Below, in pieces: positions 21,101-36,100 of a stretch of 64,000 bases of DNA. Below the pieces are notes generated by a model. It was not told the origin of the DNA, did not search any database, and was given only the letters and a program-made list of their open reading frames with translations. The stretch covers positions 7,006,001-7,070,000 of the forward strand of contig JABWDB010000004.1 in the NCBI GenBank assembly GCA_019614645.1, written 5' to 3'. The translations under genes and the position numbers were made by a program. This DNA is from Stratiolaelaps scimitus. Its lineage: Eukaryota > Arthropoda > Arachnida > Mesostigmata > Laelapidae. How positions within the stretch are numbered: position 1 is the stretch's first letter; every line of letters starts with the position of its first letter.

Positions 21101-24100
21101 TCCCATAACAGCTCCTATCACAAGTGACACACATTCACGTTATCTACCGGGACGTAGATATCGTCTCGTAATGCTAGATATCACAACATCCATTAATACC
21201 GTGAATAATACCAATAATGTAATAATAATTAATACCAATAAATATCACAACATGCACTAATACCATGTTTCAGTATGAATGAATGAGTGAACTCGCTAAA
21301 ACAACTCGGAGAGCTAATGGGAGTTCTCTTCAAAGAAACTTACTGTATTTATCCGTTAATGGAGCTGAGAAATTTCGCACTTGAGGCATGGCCCGACTCT
21401 CAACCAGCTCTCGAAGTCGATCATTTGTGTCCATAATCTCCACTGAAACAGACGAGAATGACTGAATTTAGAGGCCGCAGATAGCGATTCATGCTCCTGA
21501 AGAGGCAAATCAATTTGTGAAGTTTTCAACATTTCTGTACCTATTGTTAAGCTCGATATTAGTTATGATGGAAACAGATGCGAAAATCTACAATCGTTCA
21601 ACATCGAGTTAGAGTCTACGCAAGGATAAGCATACGACCCAAGATCAAGTTGTGAACTGAAACAGTGTATTTATTATATATCGTTATTATTTCGCCGAAA
21701 GATGTTCGAAAAATATTTAAGAACCCGCGGTGACGCTACAGTATGTAATTATGCCGTTGGGTATTATTTAGTGCTATATTTATTATTATTTATTTATTAG
21801 AATTTGTTATTATATTACATCACATTATTACTACTGTCCATTGTTGGTATTTAAATGTTTTTTCATGATTTTTTTTCATCGTTCTTCCATTTACTCGAAG
21901 TTGCCAAATTTTGTTTACCCTACACAGGTCTGGGCACATGTACAATTTGCCACAATGCACCAAATAGCGCTTTCATCATCACCCAGCAGTATTTATTTAG
22001 CACCTCTGTGAAGTATGTATATCATTGTTTGCAAGGGCTAGAACCTCCTAATGCCAATGCCCCCGCTAAAGGTCTTGCCTGTGGCGCGACGCTTGACGCA
22101 TCTGCGAAGTTCGAAATTCAAAATATCGTATGTCACAAAGCCGCCGCCGCCGCCCCCTCCAAGGATAAACATTCACTGACATTGGTGGGCGACCAACTGC
22201 AAGCGTACAAGGTCATTCAGGGAAAAATCCGCCTTACCGACTGTGTTATTCTGGGTGGCAACGAGTACAACCGACGGTATGCCTGGTCCAAGGCACTCCC
22301 GCACGTAGAAGTCCGCCGTGGGGCTGAAATGTGCGTCGACGAATGAGCACTCGACATCGCCCGAGCCGGTGGGAGAGTCGGAAATATTTGTAGGGCCTCC
22401 ACCGAGGTCGCAGGTCAAGCACTCGATGGCCTTGTCGTCGTCTTTTGTATCCTTGACACGATACAGGTGTTGCTCGCCCGGAGCATCTTCGCGGGTTGAC
22501 AAGAAGTACCTAAACGAATGTACATACACCCGCACATAGAATACAATTCGACGCATTTGGTTTGTAATATATAAATAACACAGGCACAACGAACAAACAT
22601 GTTTAATGTACTATCTGAGTATGTGTATTATATACATATATATATATATATATGTTGTTGTGTGACGCTTCAAAGAAAACGTGTTGGCTGAGTAAGACGG
22701 ATAAGGTCTCCAAGCATTAAACTTACACAAATCTGCTCTTTTTGTCGTAGGCTTTAATCGATACAATGTCGAACGGGCCATGCGTCAGGTAGTCACGGTC
22801 ACCGGTCTGAAACATGTGTATGAACGAACGCCAGTCAACAACGAAATCGAGATTAGAGAAAAAGTTGACAACGCTTCTCGGGTACGTTTAACAATTCGAA
22901 GACTGACACGCACCGCATTCTCTATAGCAGCCGTCATATCTACACCAAAGTATTCTACCATCATATAAACTATGGTCAAGGATCTACCCCAGCTCCGACA
23001 CCATACGAAAGTTCGCTCTCGCCAGAGATAATGAACGGCTCCGACGCTCACGATAATATATTGTATTACTTGGAAGACAACGGGTTATTACGCCTCGTTG
23101 CTGGCTGAAAATGTCAGATGAATACAGCCGTTCCGTATGTACCGGGAGCGATAGGACGCCATTAGAATAACAATGAGGCTTGCGCTAAAACACACACGCA
23201 GACGGGAGTGGTAGCAGACAAATAGTATTAACTGTACCATCGGCACTTACAGCGATGCTGATCTTGGCCACATGTAGAAACTTCCCGTTGACTCCGTCGT
23301 TTACAGGAAGCGGAAGAAAGTAGGCCTGACGTTCGCCGTCAAATAGCGGCGGATCATTGATCTCCACCCAGCCAGTATGGGAAATTTCCGTTTGACTCTG
23401 AGGTTTTGGTTTTTCGCGTTTTCAGCGAACAGGAGACACACAAACAAACAAGAGCAGGAGCAGCTTTCGCGTTAGAAATATTCGATATATACAAATCTAT
23501 CATGTACAGTGACAACGTTAGGAGTCTGACGGTTGGAACGTTTCGTTAGTGGCTAGTTCACACACACACACACACGATTAGATCCGACTTATTGACCCGT
23601 ACGATATATATATATATGTATATTTATAAATATATATCATACGTGTGTATGTGTGTAATACGTCGGATGTGTTTGTGTATGAACTAGTCTCTGGTTGAAT
23701 ATTCGACTTAGCAAAACATTTCACATTGTGGGTAATGTCTGGATTATGTAACCGGGTCGATGGTCACCGAAGTAGCGATATATCTTTCACTGACATGATC
23801 ATTGAATATACAGGTGATTCGAGACTATTTAAGGCAGACAGAAATATCCAAACCTGTTTAGTTGGTACGAATCAACATGTTAGCTTCTGATAGACTTACC
23901 TCGGTGCATTCATAGTCAGCGTTCTTGCGATTCTGGTCCCAGCAGATGGCCAGAACAGTCTGAGTTTGTGATCGGAGCAGGAAATTCACGAGCAGACGAT
24001 TATCATCGATCCACGATACGATCGTGATATAGTACTCTCTAAAAGAAGAATATCACAATATAAAGGAGGTGAGGGGCGACATTATTGCGATTTTATGCTC

Positions 24101-27100
24101 TCAAAAAAAAATTAACTAGCCTTTCGATCAAGTATTATCGACATAATTCACAAATATTTTGTCCTTGTCGGTCTCCCGAGGTCCCAGCAATGATCGAGAA
24201 CTTACACCTCCAAATGAGAGCCAAGCCCTTAATACTCGCAGAGCTACGAAGTGGACGCTGGCCAATCCCAGGCCAGGTGCAAACATGAATAATGGCGACT
24301 CAGGCTTGCATATGTCCTTGCTATTACGTTCAGACTCGAAAGGTGGACGGGTCATCCATGTAGGTTTTTTTTCTTGAATCATTATCACATTCATTAGCTA
24401 TGATTTTAGCTTCATCAGCTTTAACCACAGACTCGGGCTAATACGTCCCTCGTGCACCGGTGTCTTTCAGCAATGTGAATTTCATTTAGAAAAACATTCA
24501 TCAATCTCTCCTTCTCCAACTAATGATGCTAAGCTTCTAGCACTTGTAGAATAGAGTGAACCCCCTACTCTGGTATATCATTACATGTAGACGCTAGTAA
24601 TTATCGGTTTATGTACTTATAAGTTATGGGTGGACATCAGGTCATGGACTCTACACTAGAATCCGCCTTAAATCGAAACAAAAAGATCATTCTGTATCAT
24701 TCATTCTAATGAGCGAACTGAGCTCGAACACTTATGCAGACAACGTCAGCAGTCTGTCTGGCTGTTTGTAGTGTGTTCTGTGATTGAGCCTATGCGCGGT
24801 CAATATATTTACAACAGTGACATAAGAGCATTGAATATGGTACGCTCTGAAGACGGACAACACGAGACATCGTGTGAGTATACCACAAAAGAGCAACCTT
24901 CAAACCAAATCCGTGGCTTACTTTCATGTTGTATGCCTGTGTGTTTGGGCTGAGAAACATCGCCGTCATCGCGGCCGGCTGAATTCGTGAAACGGTAAAA
25001 CTATCAGTGTGGAACCGCGCGCACAACGCCCGCTGCAGGACCCGGTTGGGGCTGCTACAACCGGCGTACGCTACTACAACCGAACGGCATGGACGACTTT
25101 TCCAATAGATCATCCCTGTGCGCCGTCACGACATTCGCGCGGATCCCCCTACGCGCCCGCCGCCAATCCTTTCTCCCTGGCTGGCGGCCGCGAAAGGTCT
25201 TCCAACTTCCAATACTCAAGCCATCTCTTACCCCACCAAAGGGAATTGGAGGCTCCAGAGAGGATGCAACTACGGCGTTCTGTTTGGTCTACCAAGAGGC
25301 ATCAGTTCTGTCGGTTTCATGCACTCTTTCGAGGCTCTCCCCATCATCATGTTCTTCAACCAAACTGTTCCGTCTCGCTCCATCGTTGCAGTGGCCTGTT
25401 CCGCGGTGGCCTGTCGGCGTTCTGCCTTGCAGGCCGACCATTACGCTCGCTCGCAGATGATCAATACGAGAGGAGGAGCATTGCTCCGCGATTGCTTCAT
25501 CTAAAATGGAACTTCTGCTGGCGGCGGTGTTTCGTCGACGAAGCACCAGACAAGGCCGAGCTAGACGAAGGGGAAGGGCACACCGGCGTCGTGAAGTGGA
25601 CGTTCGATCATTAGGAATCGAAAACGAACCAAAGAAAAGGCCCCAGTTGGCGTGGCCGAAAAACCGAAGACGGGGGAAGGACAGACACTATCGTGCCCGA
25701 AAATGAATGGCCTGTTTTCAAGATTTGATGAAACGGAGCGAACCTTGAGGACCATGGTTCGTTAGATCTGGCTCGTTTCTACGGCGATCGGTGCCTGCCA
25801 GGATGCTGCAAGCGACTTGAGGGACATTACATCTTATTAATATGTCATTATATCTTATCAATATGGCTGTTTAGAATTTTCAAACGCTGTGCGTTGATGC
25901 TGTTTGAATCATGGATTTTGCTCGCCCGATACAAAAGAATCAGCATGTCCTATTGATCCTTGCGATGAGTACTGGCCGGCACAGAGAACTATTGCTAGAG
26001 ATTTGAACCCGACTGTACTTTATTTTGGACAGTCGTGGTTAATTTGGGTGTTTTGGATTGTACGCTTGGAAACACTGTCGACGCATGAAAATTGAAAAAT
26101 GTCCAACTTTCAGCACACACACAAATTTTTCACGTATTCACCGCTACAATACAAATGTTTAATTCACATTTTTTTTCAACGAGAACTAAAGGGCGTTTGT
26201 AAAATTGCAGTTCCATCAATAAACGTCAATTTCATTGAAATTGTATCGCCCTTCCGATAAGCAATGGTGCGTTGAAATTTCTTGAACTGAAACTCCCACA
26301 GAAGCTGTGATGTATGAGTTCCGGTTGAGAAAATACAAGCAACCCAACCAGAAAAAAGTAGATTATCATTATCGGTAACTAACATCCCATGAGCGAACAC
26401 TTCGTCTACTTTCTCTAATCGAGCTATCAACGATTTATCAATAAACGTGAATGGACGTCAGCGGCTCCGGGCTGACACCAGCTGTTCCGCAAATATACGG
26501 GAATTTTGAAACTCTACAAATAATATATATACAAAAATATACCGACTATCGCAAGGAGTCACCTTACTATATCATCATTGATCTACAATAAACTCCATTT
26601 GTCCGCTGAATGGAGCTCGTTTGCGCGCATTGTTCGAGAGAACCACTGCTTGAATTGAACATCGTTGCGCATGTTTGGTGTTGATTACGGATATAATTCC
26701 GATAATTACTGAAGATCAGATTAAAGGTCCTACTATGAGGTGTGCCGTATCGCTACTGTAGTGGCTCCTTCCCATTGTATCATACTTACTTTCCTCGTAG
26801 ACTCTGGGGAGGTTTGACCACAACAGCTGGTGGGACACTGTTGTCTCCTTCCTTTGGCAGTGTTTTAAACACAAACAGTTCAACGGACGGTATTGGCCTG
26901 CCAGGCTTCGGATAGCGCAGCTGCTCGATTACCGGGTACTGATTGGCTTTCGGGTCAAGTTCCGAGCCGTATCGAGGAATTGGCTGGACGTCCACCTGCA
27001 AAAAGCAAGGAAGGAACAAACAAAAGCCCATACGTTCAAATATACCCACACAGACACACGCTCACTGTGGTGCAAAATGGTAATGTACACATACAAGAAT

Positions 27101-30100
27101 GATGCTAACGGCAGGTAAACTCTGCGGGTTATAACAGGTAACAAGTAGACACCTATGCATTTACAACGAGGACCAACGACATACGATTAAGGTACACGGA
27201 TACAAGGTACGATACTTGATACGATACCTTCATTTATGGCTGGAAAGCCCCCAACCTCTAGCCCTTCTCCCATCAGACATCTCTTGGTATTTAGTTAGCC
27301 CAACGGAACTATTACGAGACAAAATGTCGGGTGGAAAACTCCACCTCTTCCGCCACTGGATCGAAAGCGACACCTCACGATCCGGTGCGAGTCCAGCATT
27401 CATCTGTGACAACATCTTCTAATCCTCCCCCACCCATGTGATTTCGCCTACCTTCACTTTCGCTCGGCGGTAGGAGCACCCCACAGGAATAGAGCATCAA
27501 ATGTTTATCCGTCCTCTCTTTCTGCAGTCCCAAACGGCTGTTTCACAATAGAAATTGCAGTGAGCGGATACGCGTCTGAACCCTGCTATCGGACTGCAGC
27601 TCGAACTGCAGCTCCAGCCGTTCTCGTTCGGGTCCCACATGTATGAGTGTTTGTATCCTTGGGAGATACGATTTTCACAATACGCCCGGGTGTTCCAAGA
27701 ACTTTTGCCTGTCCCCGAGTCATCGTCCGCCTTTGAAGCCTCTTGCGCCCTTCAGAAGCAATCCTTCGCCTAGCGATCTAGTGTCATTGGGATGCCATTT
27801 TCCCCGCCTTCATGCTATCGCCCTGCTACTGCTCAACTATATCATACGCTGACGCCTACGACCGTGTGGGTTCGTAGGCGGAACGGGTCGGGAAGAAGGG
27901 ATACGATGTGTTTGTTCAGCCTCCATCGTCGAGTTGGCTATTTCGCCAGCCACTCACGAGAAAACGAATCTATTGTATAGGGACACTAAATCTTCAACAA
28001 CTACTCAGCGGCAAATTCGCCGCGTTTCCATGGACTATCTATCACCGACCGTGGGCCGGATCGAATCGCTGCGAAGGAATCTGGCTTCGTCAATGTCACT
28101 CGCTTTGATCGCATGCGCGCTAGTCAAATGATGTGGGGGGGGTAGTTTCATACGTAATTGTGAGCGGCGAGAAGCATTGCGACGTTATGAATACGATGGA
28201 TCCGTATAAGCAGAAGATGGAAACGATACCCGCACATCCTCCTCTGGCTGGTCTTCAACCTCGGCTCTGTCCGCTTAAGGCGGCAGCGAGGGGATTATTT
28301 CAACAATAACCTCCGTTCATTGTGTCTGCATCAATCCACTGCCAAGAGCCCAAGAAGCAACTTTGGCATTCTGTACATTTTACGAGGGACCAGAAATGCA
28401 AAGAGCTGACGGCCGATAAGGCAAGAAGAAGAAGAAGAAGAAGGGTGAAAAAGAATCGATTGCTTCCAACGCAACGAGAGTTTCCGCTGGCACAGGCGAG
28501 GATTTTCGCTATTGTTTGTCGTCAGGCGTCGACATGGTGGCACACACCACACCGGCTGGGAGATTGTCAACTTCATTTATCTATCAACACATGCATGCAT
28601 GTGTGTATTCGTATATGGGTATCGTTAACTATAATGGATAGTGTACGTGCGATGGGAACAAGCACAAAATGCAGATGAACGAGTCGAGCTTTGCTTGGCT
28701 CTACCCAGCTGCCTACAGAAGGAGCTGCATCCCTTGCTAACCACCGCCGATGAAATACGGTGTCGCTAGCGAATGTTCCTTCGTGGGTCGCTACCTGGCA
28801 AATCGAGCTGGCGTGCAAGTTCGAATACGCGCGGGCCGCTTGCGCCTTCTGGAGGAGGACAACAACGACGTGAGAAGAATGTCTCATGCGCCGCCTGCTG
28901 GGAACAGGTTGGAAGCGATGTGAGATCGCGACGAGATACAAAGGATTACTTAGACAAAGACCACGCGACCGTAGGACAGGGCGTCCCGTCTCCCCCCCCA
29001 AGAACCCACTATTCTCGCCAATAATGGTTTGTCCCCAGACGTCCGACTCAAATCCCGTGCATCCCGTTAGCATGTTCGGGTTGCAACGTTCCCATATTGT
29101 GCCTCGGGACGGGGAGGCGTTTTGTGGGGTGAGTTCACGCCGGAAGGAATTCATTCTGGAACGATATTCGTTCAGCCCAGATTCCAGATCTAGATGAAAA
29201 GAGTGACCCCACAGGTTTTTGCAGTGGAAGCAGGCTTGACCCCTATGACTTCTTCACAGGCACGGTTGCTAGCGAGCATGGTGTTAGCTTTTTTAAACAA
29301 CCGCCACACAGAAACGAACAGAACGCCTACGCATGTTGAGTAAATGAATTTGGACAGATTCGCAATGTGCATAAACGAGAAGAAACGTATGAAGTAGAAA
29401 GAAGAGTTAGGCAGAGGACTCCACATGACGATAATCGTTAGTAAACGCTAAATGATTAAGCGAAGTTCATAATACAGATCACCGAAGCAAGCATAGATCT
29501 ATTCAGGATTTTAGGTATACGCGTGATGCATTTGATCACTCTCAACATAGGTATACTTTCTTTATTTAAGCAATAAAGAAAATATACACGGGTCCAATGA
29601 GTCATGTTTGAATTTTTGACGGAACACCTCATCAGGTTGATTCACCTACCATAAATCAGAGTGTAATGTTTTTGACAGCATAGCACCACGAAAAACTATG
29701 ATCCTACAGTAGCGTATGAATAAGGAAATGCAGACTGTAGCTGGTTGTATTCATGCAAAGTGCTTCTGTGCTGAATGGCTCCAGTCCAACGTTAGTCGAA
29801 AGGACTTGAGTCACGTTGTGCACAAAAGCATAGACAAATCTAGGTACATATCATCATTGACGTTAAATTTCTTATACGATATAAAAGTTAAGCTATCCTT
29901 TGCTCGCGGCTTTTTGTTTAGATACACAACTGAATGTTCGTACTTCTGCCGTCAATACATTTTTGTCTCGTTAGTCAGCCACCTTTATGATAGCTCAGTC
30001 CTCACCGTTTAGTAACGGTGAGGATTGAAAGACATGAGGACCTACCTTGGAATCGTTGAACTTGGCAAAGCAAAGCTTTTCTCCGTTAGGTGAAAACCAC

Positions 30101-33100
30101 ATCGCTTTGTTTGAAGAGAGGATCTCTTCTTCATATACCCAGTCCGGTATAGCATTGAACACAACATCCGGCACGCCTGAAAGGAACGAACAGATTATAT
30201 AGCCAGCTGAAGCCTTGAGGTGATCACCCGACGTAAAGGGAAGCAACATTTTGCAAGACAAGCTCTAGCTGGAGCGGGATCTATTCAAGAACGCGTCTCC
30301 CAAAGATCTCTCCCAGCGCACCTTGTAAAAGAATCATTACAAACGCAATGGTCGGTACCTTACAGTTTGAAATTCCCATACCAAACATGAGACCGGAGGT
30401 GGGGCAAGAAAGCTCTTGGGCCGCCTACTTTAATTTACCCCGCTGAAATGATGGCTCGAAATGAAATGGATGACTGTCTGCGACTGTCGTCTGAACTCGC
30501 AGACACTCAGAAGACATATGACAGCTCAGCTCATCACTAGACAAACGAACAAAATCCGAGATGTTACTTCGATATTTTGCACCTATTGTGTTCTTAGCCT
30601 CAGTGTTTGTCTCCAACGGCGAGCGTTCATGAGGGTGGCAACGTTGTTTTCGATTGGTCCTTCTCAAGTACCGATGGATAACAGACGTCATAACAGTCAT
30701 TGATAATAGTCTAATACCAACGGACTGACCAGTCGTACTTTACGCGATGCAGTGCCGCCGTCATACGTACCACCGACGCTGCTGCTAGTCTCCTACCATA
30801 TTTTCTTTTTTTCTGTTTCCAGAAACATGTAGAATTGTGTATACGTATATATATATATATATATACCTCTAAGGGTGTAGATTCGGCACGTAGCCTGCTA
30901 CGAGACCACATAGGTACAGAGAGAGAGAGTAACTGCGAGGTCTCCCTTTTCTCACTCAGGAACCCTCGGCCTTCCTCAGATTCAGTTTCTTTCTCTCTCT
31001 ATCCCTGCCGCTCCTCGTCTGAGTCCCTCTACTGTGATCTGATGGCCAAAGGTTGGTTGGCATCATGGCTGCTGCTGCTGCTGCCGGTGCTGCATTGTCG
31101 GTGTCGCTTCAGCGACTACGAGCGCAACGTAGACGTTACGTCCAGAGTGAACTGCTGGCGCTATGAGTAGCACTGGCCGGCGTTCTCTGCTGGCATTCTC
31201 TGTTCCTGTACTACTGGTCCTGCTGTTATTGTCGTTGTCGACTGCGGTACAGAACAGTCTCCGTGTATAGGCAAGCCATAGAGAGAAGGCAGGAGACTGA
31301 AGCAACGAAGGAGTGGCGGCAGTTGCGGCGGCAGCCCATCAACTGCAGCACAAGATTCTATTGGAGAAAGCCGCGCAGTGCAGCATTGCCGAGCGGCGGC
31401 AGACTGGCTCTGCAGAACGAGACAGAGAGAGCGAGAGCGAGAGATAGATCGAGGAGATGAATGAAGAAGCGGTCGGTCGAAACACACGCCAGTGCCGCGA
31501 GGCGACCGATCAGCGCAGTCACAGCCCGATCACGAAGTCACAGCAGTCGACCTCACTTTCACGGCCTCCCCTTTCGGTAGCCGTAGGTCCCTCGCCTTGA
31601 TTTGCCTCGGCCTCTTATTCCGCCAGCCACTTGCTGTGATAGCGAAAGCTGCACATCGGCAATGATAACAACGACGACACTAGCAGAGGAAAGCAGTCAC
31701 AGCAGCAACGACGACTGGTACAACCACAATTACTACTACTACCACTGCTCGAATCTGGTGTCCCTCCGCTGGGCGGTGTGTCCTCTGTCGCTCACTCTTT
31801 CTGATCTCAATCGGTCTCTCTCTCCCTGTCTCTCTCTCTCTCTGACTCGCGCAACGTATTTGCCACGTCGTCTGGTTCTCCAGGCACCCGTGTGAGCCAC
31901 GACAGGACTACGGCAGAGAGACGACGACCGAAGAGACAACATCGATTGACCTAAAGACACGTTCACCCTACAAACGCAGGCATACCCTAATCGCGTAACG
32001 AACAGTGAACAGCATAGTGTCGCTGCGGGCTGTCTCTCCCTTCTCGCGCTTTGATCAGATCGAGTGCGCGAGCGACTGAACGGGTCGGAGCGTCAGAGAC
32101 AACACAGCGAGGAGCAAAATCACGAGAGCTAGTAGATGAAGGTTGTTGGTTGATCGCGCGAATCGGCCAACGCTTGTGCCTAAGGGAGATTTATGCCTCG
32201 GAGAAGACTCTAATGACGGAAAAGATGATGATTCGACAAATCGCACAGGCTTCTTTCGCAAACGGCGGAGAGCTGATACGTCATAGAGACGAGGGAGAAA
32301 AACGTGACTGAAGAGCTGACAACGGGAGGCTACGATATGTACCCGTTATCTGATAAACGTCAGCCCGAAAACCTTAGTGTCTGATAAACGTTTATACATA
32401 TAAATAGTTTGCGAATGCTGATCAGGTCAATGCGATTTGTTTGCGAAGATAGAAGTGTCACGGCCCACGTCTTTCGCGTACCGTGAAGCAGGACACGAAA
32501 GGCACAAGCATCATAACATAGCTAGCTAACAGGACGTAAGGTCGAATCGAGTGAAAATCGATGAAGTACAATTCATAGTCTGCTACGGCTGATGCAAGGT
32601 CCAGTTCAACTTTAGGTGGGCTGCTAACTAGCCTCCTCTCAAGGAAGACTCCTACTTCTCTCATCATTGGAACTGGCAGGATTGACTCTCAGTAGGTATT
32701 TTCATCGAGTACTATTACACCTGGTGAATCAGGAATTTAGCCGTGACAGAAGGAGAGCCTCAAAACAGCAAAAAATGGCATTCTTTTATTGTTATTTTTA
32801 CTCTTATTATTATTTATGAAATATAACATACACCTACCATCATTGGTGAGTCGAACTGGCGCAGCGTTGACGGAGTTGTAATAGTAGAGATCGTTATTCC
32901 AGACGACACTGAGCTGTGAACCTCGTTGACCCCAGCCGGCAAACTGCAGCAAGCTCTTCGGGCCACCAGGCGAATGCAGATCATAGGCATGTCTTCATAA
33001 ATCGTACAGCATAAGGTGAGAGCAATGTTATCGGCAATTCTGTATATGGTAATTCTTATCTTCATGTTTGGATAGTGAAAAATCATTAGATTCAGTTATT

Positions 33101-36100
33101 TATATAAATTTTCCCATGGGGATTTTGCTAATTGTACTGACGCACTGCAAAAACTTTGTTTCCAGAATAATTCTAAGATTTATAATGGAACAAAGGGTGT
33201 AGTGATTTTTTTGGCTTACTTTTTGTGAATGTCGTAGATCTTGAACTTTCCATCATAGCTGTGTCGGTATTTCTGCAAGTATTATCATTAAGTATTATTA
33301 TACATCGTTTGAAGCGGCAAAGAAGATTTGTCAGATATCATCTTGTCTGATACTAAAAATATGTACATGCATATTTGTTGAATGGGATCGACCTCGAGGG
33401 TACCAGATATACCTGAAAAATATTTTCTCTCTCTCTCTCTCTCTCTTTCTGTGAGTATACTTACAGGTTTTCGTTCAATCGTGAGCAGAAGATGTCGTAG
33501 ATCCGGTGAGACCTGATACGATTCGCCACCGTACACATTATAGGTTCGCTGGAAAATAGGTACAAAAGAAAACAAACGAGAAAAACAATGCCGAAAAACC
33601 AAATTACTTTATAGCCTTGCCTACGTTCGTTGCTATCGAGAAATAATCACGTGGACTTTAGTAACAGTTGACATGGCGTACACTATTTTCGCCAATATAT
33701 TATACATTGTACACTTTTGTATGTATTCACTTGTAGGGACGATACAGCACATGTAGAAGATATCCAGTGATACTCAGCGGGGCATGAACTGAAATTGACG
33801 TCGTGCCTCTGCACACGATCTCTCCGCGAACCCCTCGGATCGTCGCATTCCCTCTAATTCGTCTAGCGTGGTCGCTTCCTTAATCAGAATTCCAACAGAA
33901 GCGCTACACCACGATCTCCGTCACATTGTTCTGTCACGGGGGGGAGGGGGCTGGGCGCGAATGAATAAATGAATGAATGGGCGTGCATTTTAATGAAGTC
34001 TCTGCTACACTCTATATATAAATAGCTGCCACGCTCTGTCTCACGTTAGCGCGGACAGCAGCATAAGGGCGAATAGTTAGCTCGTCCCATGTTTAAGCTG
34101 AGCATCTTCTCTCACCCACTCTGGCTAGCTGGGTGCTCGCAGTGCTTCTTGTCTGTGCGACTCGTTTACAGAAATACACTTGCGGTATGGGCGTACGTAT
34201 GCTCCTCGTGGGGCCCTTGACAATAAGCTGCTGCTGCTGCTCGACAGACATACATGTATGTAGCATGGCTTGTGTACGCTCTGTTCGCAATGTCCTCTGA
34301 ACTGTCCACCCGGAGTTAATCCTGGATGGGAGACGAATTCCACGAAAGCCGGAATAATTCTCAAATGTTTTGATCGCCACAATTGAAATCGTTCTTGTTA
34401 GGTTGGCACGGAAATCATTGTTCGGCGATCGTACAACGATCAACATAAGACGCTGCAGCAAATTGAACTGATAGTGTAGGTGTACTCGATAACGACCTCT
34501 GAGAAAGAGAGAGAAAGAGACATAATGAAGGGCTTGCGACAAGACATACTAGTCTTGCAGCACTCGGTAGCTAAGCTATGTAATCTGAGCAATTCAGTTA
34601 AAGCAAGAATGACTCGAAATGGTTCTGCGTTTAGATCGAACAATGACTCTGGAGCATAGCTAAGATCAAACTTAGGCCGAAAATAAAATACGAAATGAAA
34701 AATATTTCCCGGTTCTCTGTTGAGAATACAGACAAACATACGCAACGCTCTCAGCAGCCTCAGCGAATCGTTTTCACCACCGCTCAACCAAGCCGCCCTT
34801 TTACCGTGATGGGTCTCCGCTAGAAGAGCGGTTCACCCTAGAGCCGAAATGTCTCCCGTGAGAGTTTTGAACTACCCAATTGACATCCTCCACAATACAA
34901 CCCCAAAATGCTCTATCTTATTCCTTTCTCTTTTTGCGTTCCGCGAATAAATGTCTTCCACATAGAAAAATAGCAGCATTTGTCATTGCAGTTCGGGAAG
35001 CGTTCATTTCGCAAGCTCGCAACTCTTCTGGGCAAAGCAGAAGACACTCACCGAAAACTGGAACCAGTGAACAAGGAGAGATGATTAGTTTTCAATGAAA
35101 CGTAACAATGAACGACAGAATAGGCTCGTGTTCGGCTACTTCGCGTTTGGACATAAGAAATGCCTGAAGTGTTAACGAAACGACAATTTCCCAAGGTTTT
35201 GATGAGGGCAAATAGATTTTTAGTAGGTACTGTTTTTAATTTGAATTTAAATGTGAAGGTTACGTTTATATCGTGCCAACTTGATATACATATGTATCAA
35301 GTACAAACGTGTGTATTGTACAATCTTTAACATAAATATGTTCGCGTTTAATTCGCTCGCACACACGATTGGATTGCCTGATTCCATTCGCCAGTCAGTT
35401 TCGGCCAAGTCACGTACTTTTAGTTTTCCACTTGACCATCTCACGTGAGAACATTTCACGCACGTAACGATGCGACTAATGCGTATCTGTTCGTAATTAG
35501 CGAAGTTCTCGCGTGGCCCAGACGACCCCCACCTTCTGAGCGTCTGTTTCCATTACGTCGCATGCTGCAGTAGACGTCGTTCGACTTTCACGGTAACGGC
35601 GAAGAGCCACGTCCCACGAGATTGACGCTGGCGATTATTTCTCTTCTCGATGTGAAGCAGAAGTGACGCCAGCCGCACCGGTCGATTTTTACGAACGCGC
35701 GCGTTGCCTTCCGTTGGTCTGCCCGATGTCTGCCCCAGCGTCACAGACGCTTTTAGACGAAAGACGGCACGAATGGGAAATGGCACCGCCCGCGCCGGTC
35801 CCGATGCCGAATTTCAATCTGAAACCATTTGGAAGTCGGAGACGGCGCTTTCAGCTGCTCTCTCTCTCTCGCTCTCTGCGGCTCACCCCTTCCTCTACAG
35901 CTGCCTGGAAACTAGTCGAATATTCCATTGGGGTGACTTGAAAGATAGCGATAGGGGGCGATATGGTGAGGATGGCGGGACGTGGTTCAAAGGATGGGAC
36001 CAAGAGACGTGGGCAGCTTTGGAGTCGGTGAGTCGGACTGGGTCGGCCATTTCCTCCTCGTGCGCTCGTCTGCCATCAACAAAGGCGTGCGCGAGTACCG

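Noticed and set aside
31042..31170. Signal-peptide-like plus-strand start (MAKGWLASWLLLLLPVLHC)
   Set aside because: The hydrophobic core is a CTG repeat, the frame ends soon, and the location is inside a peptidase intron on the opposite strand.
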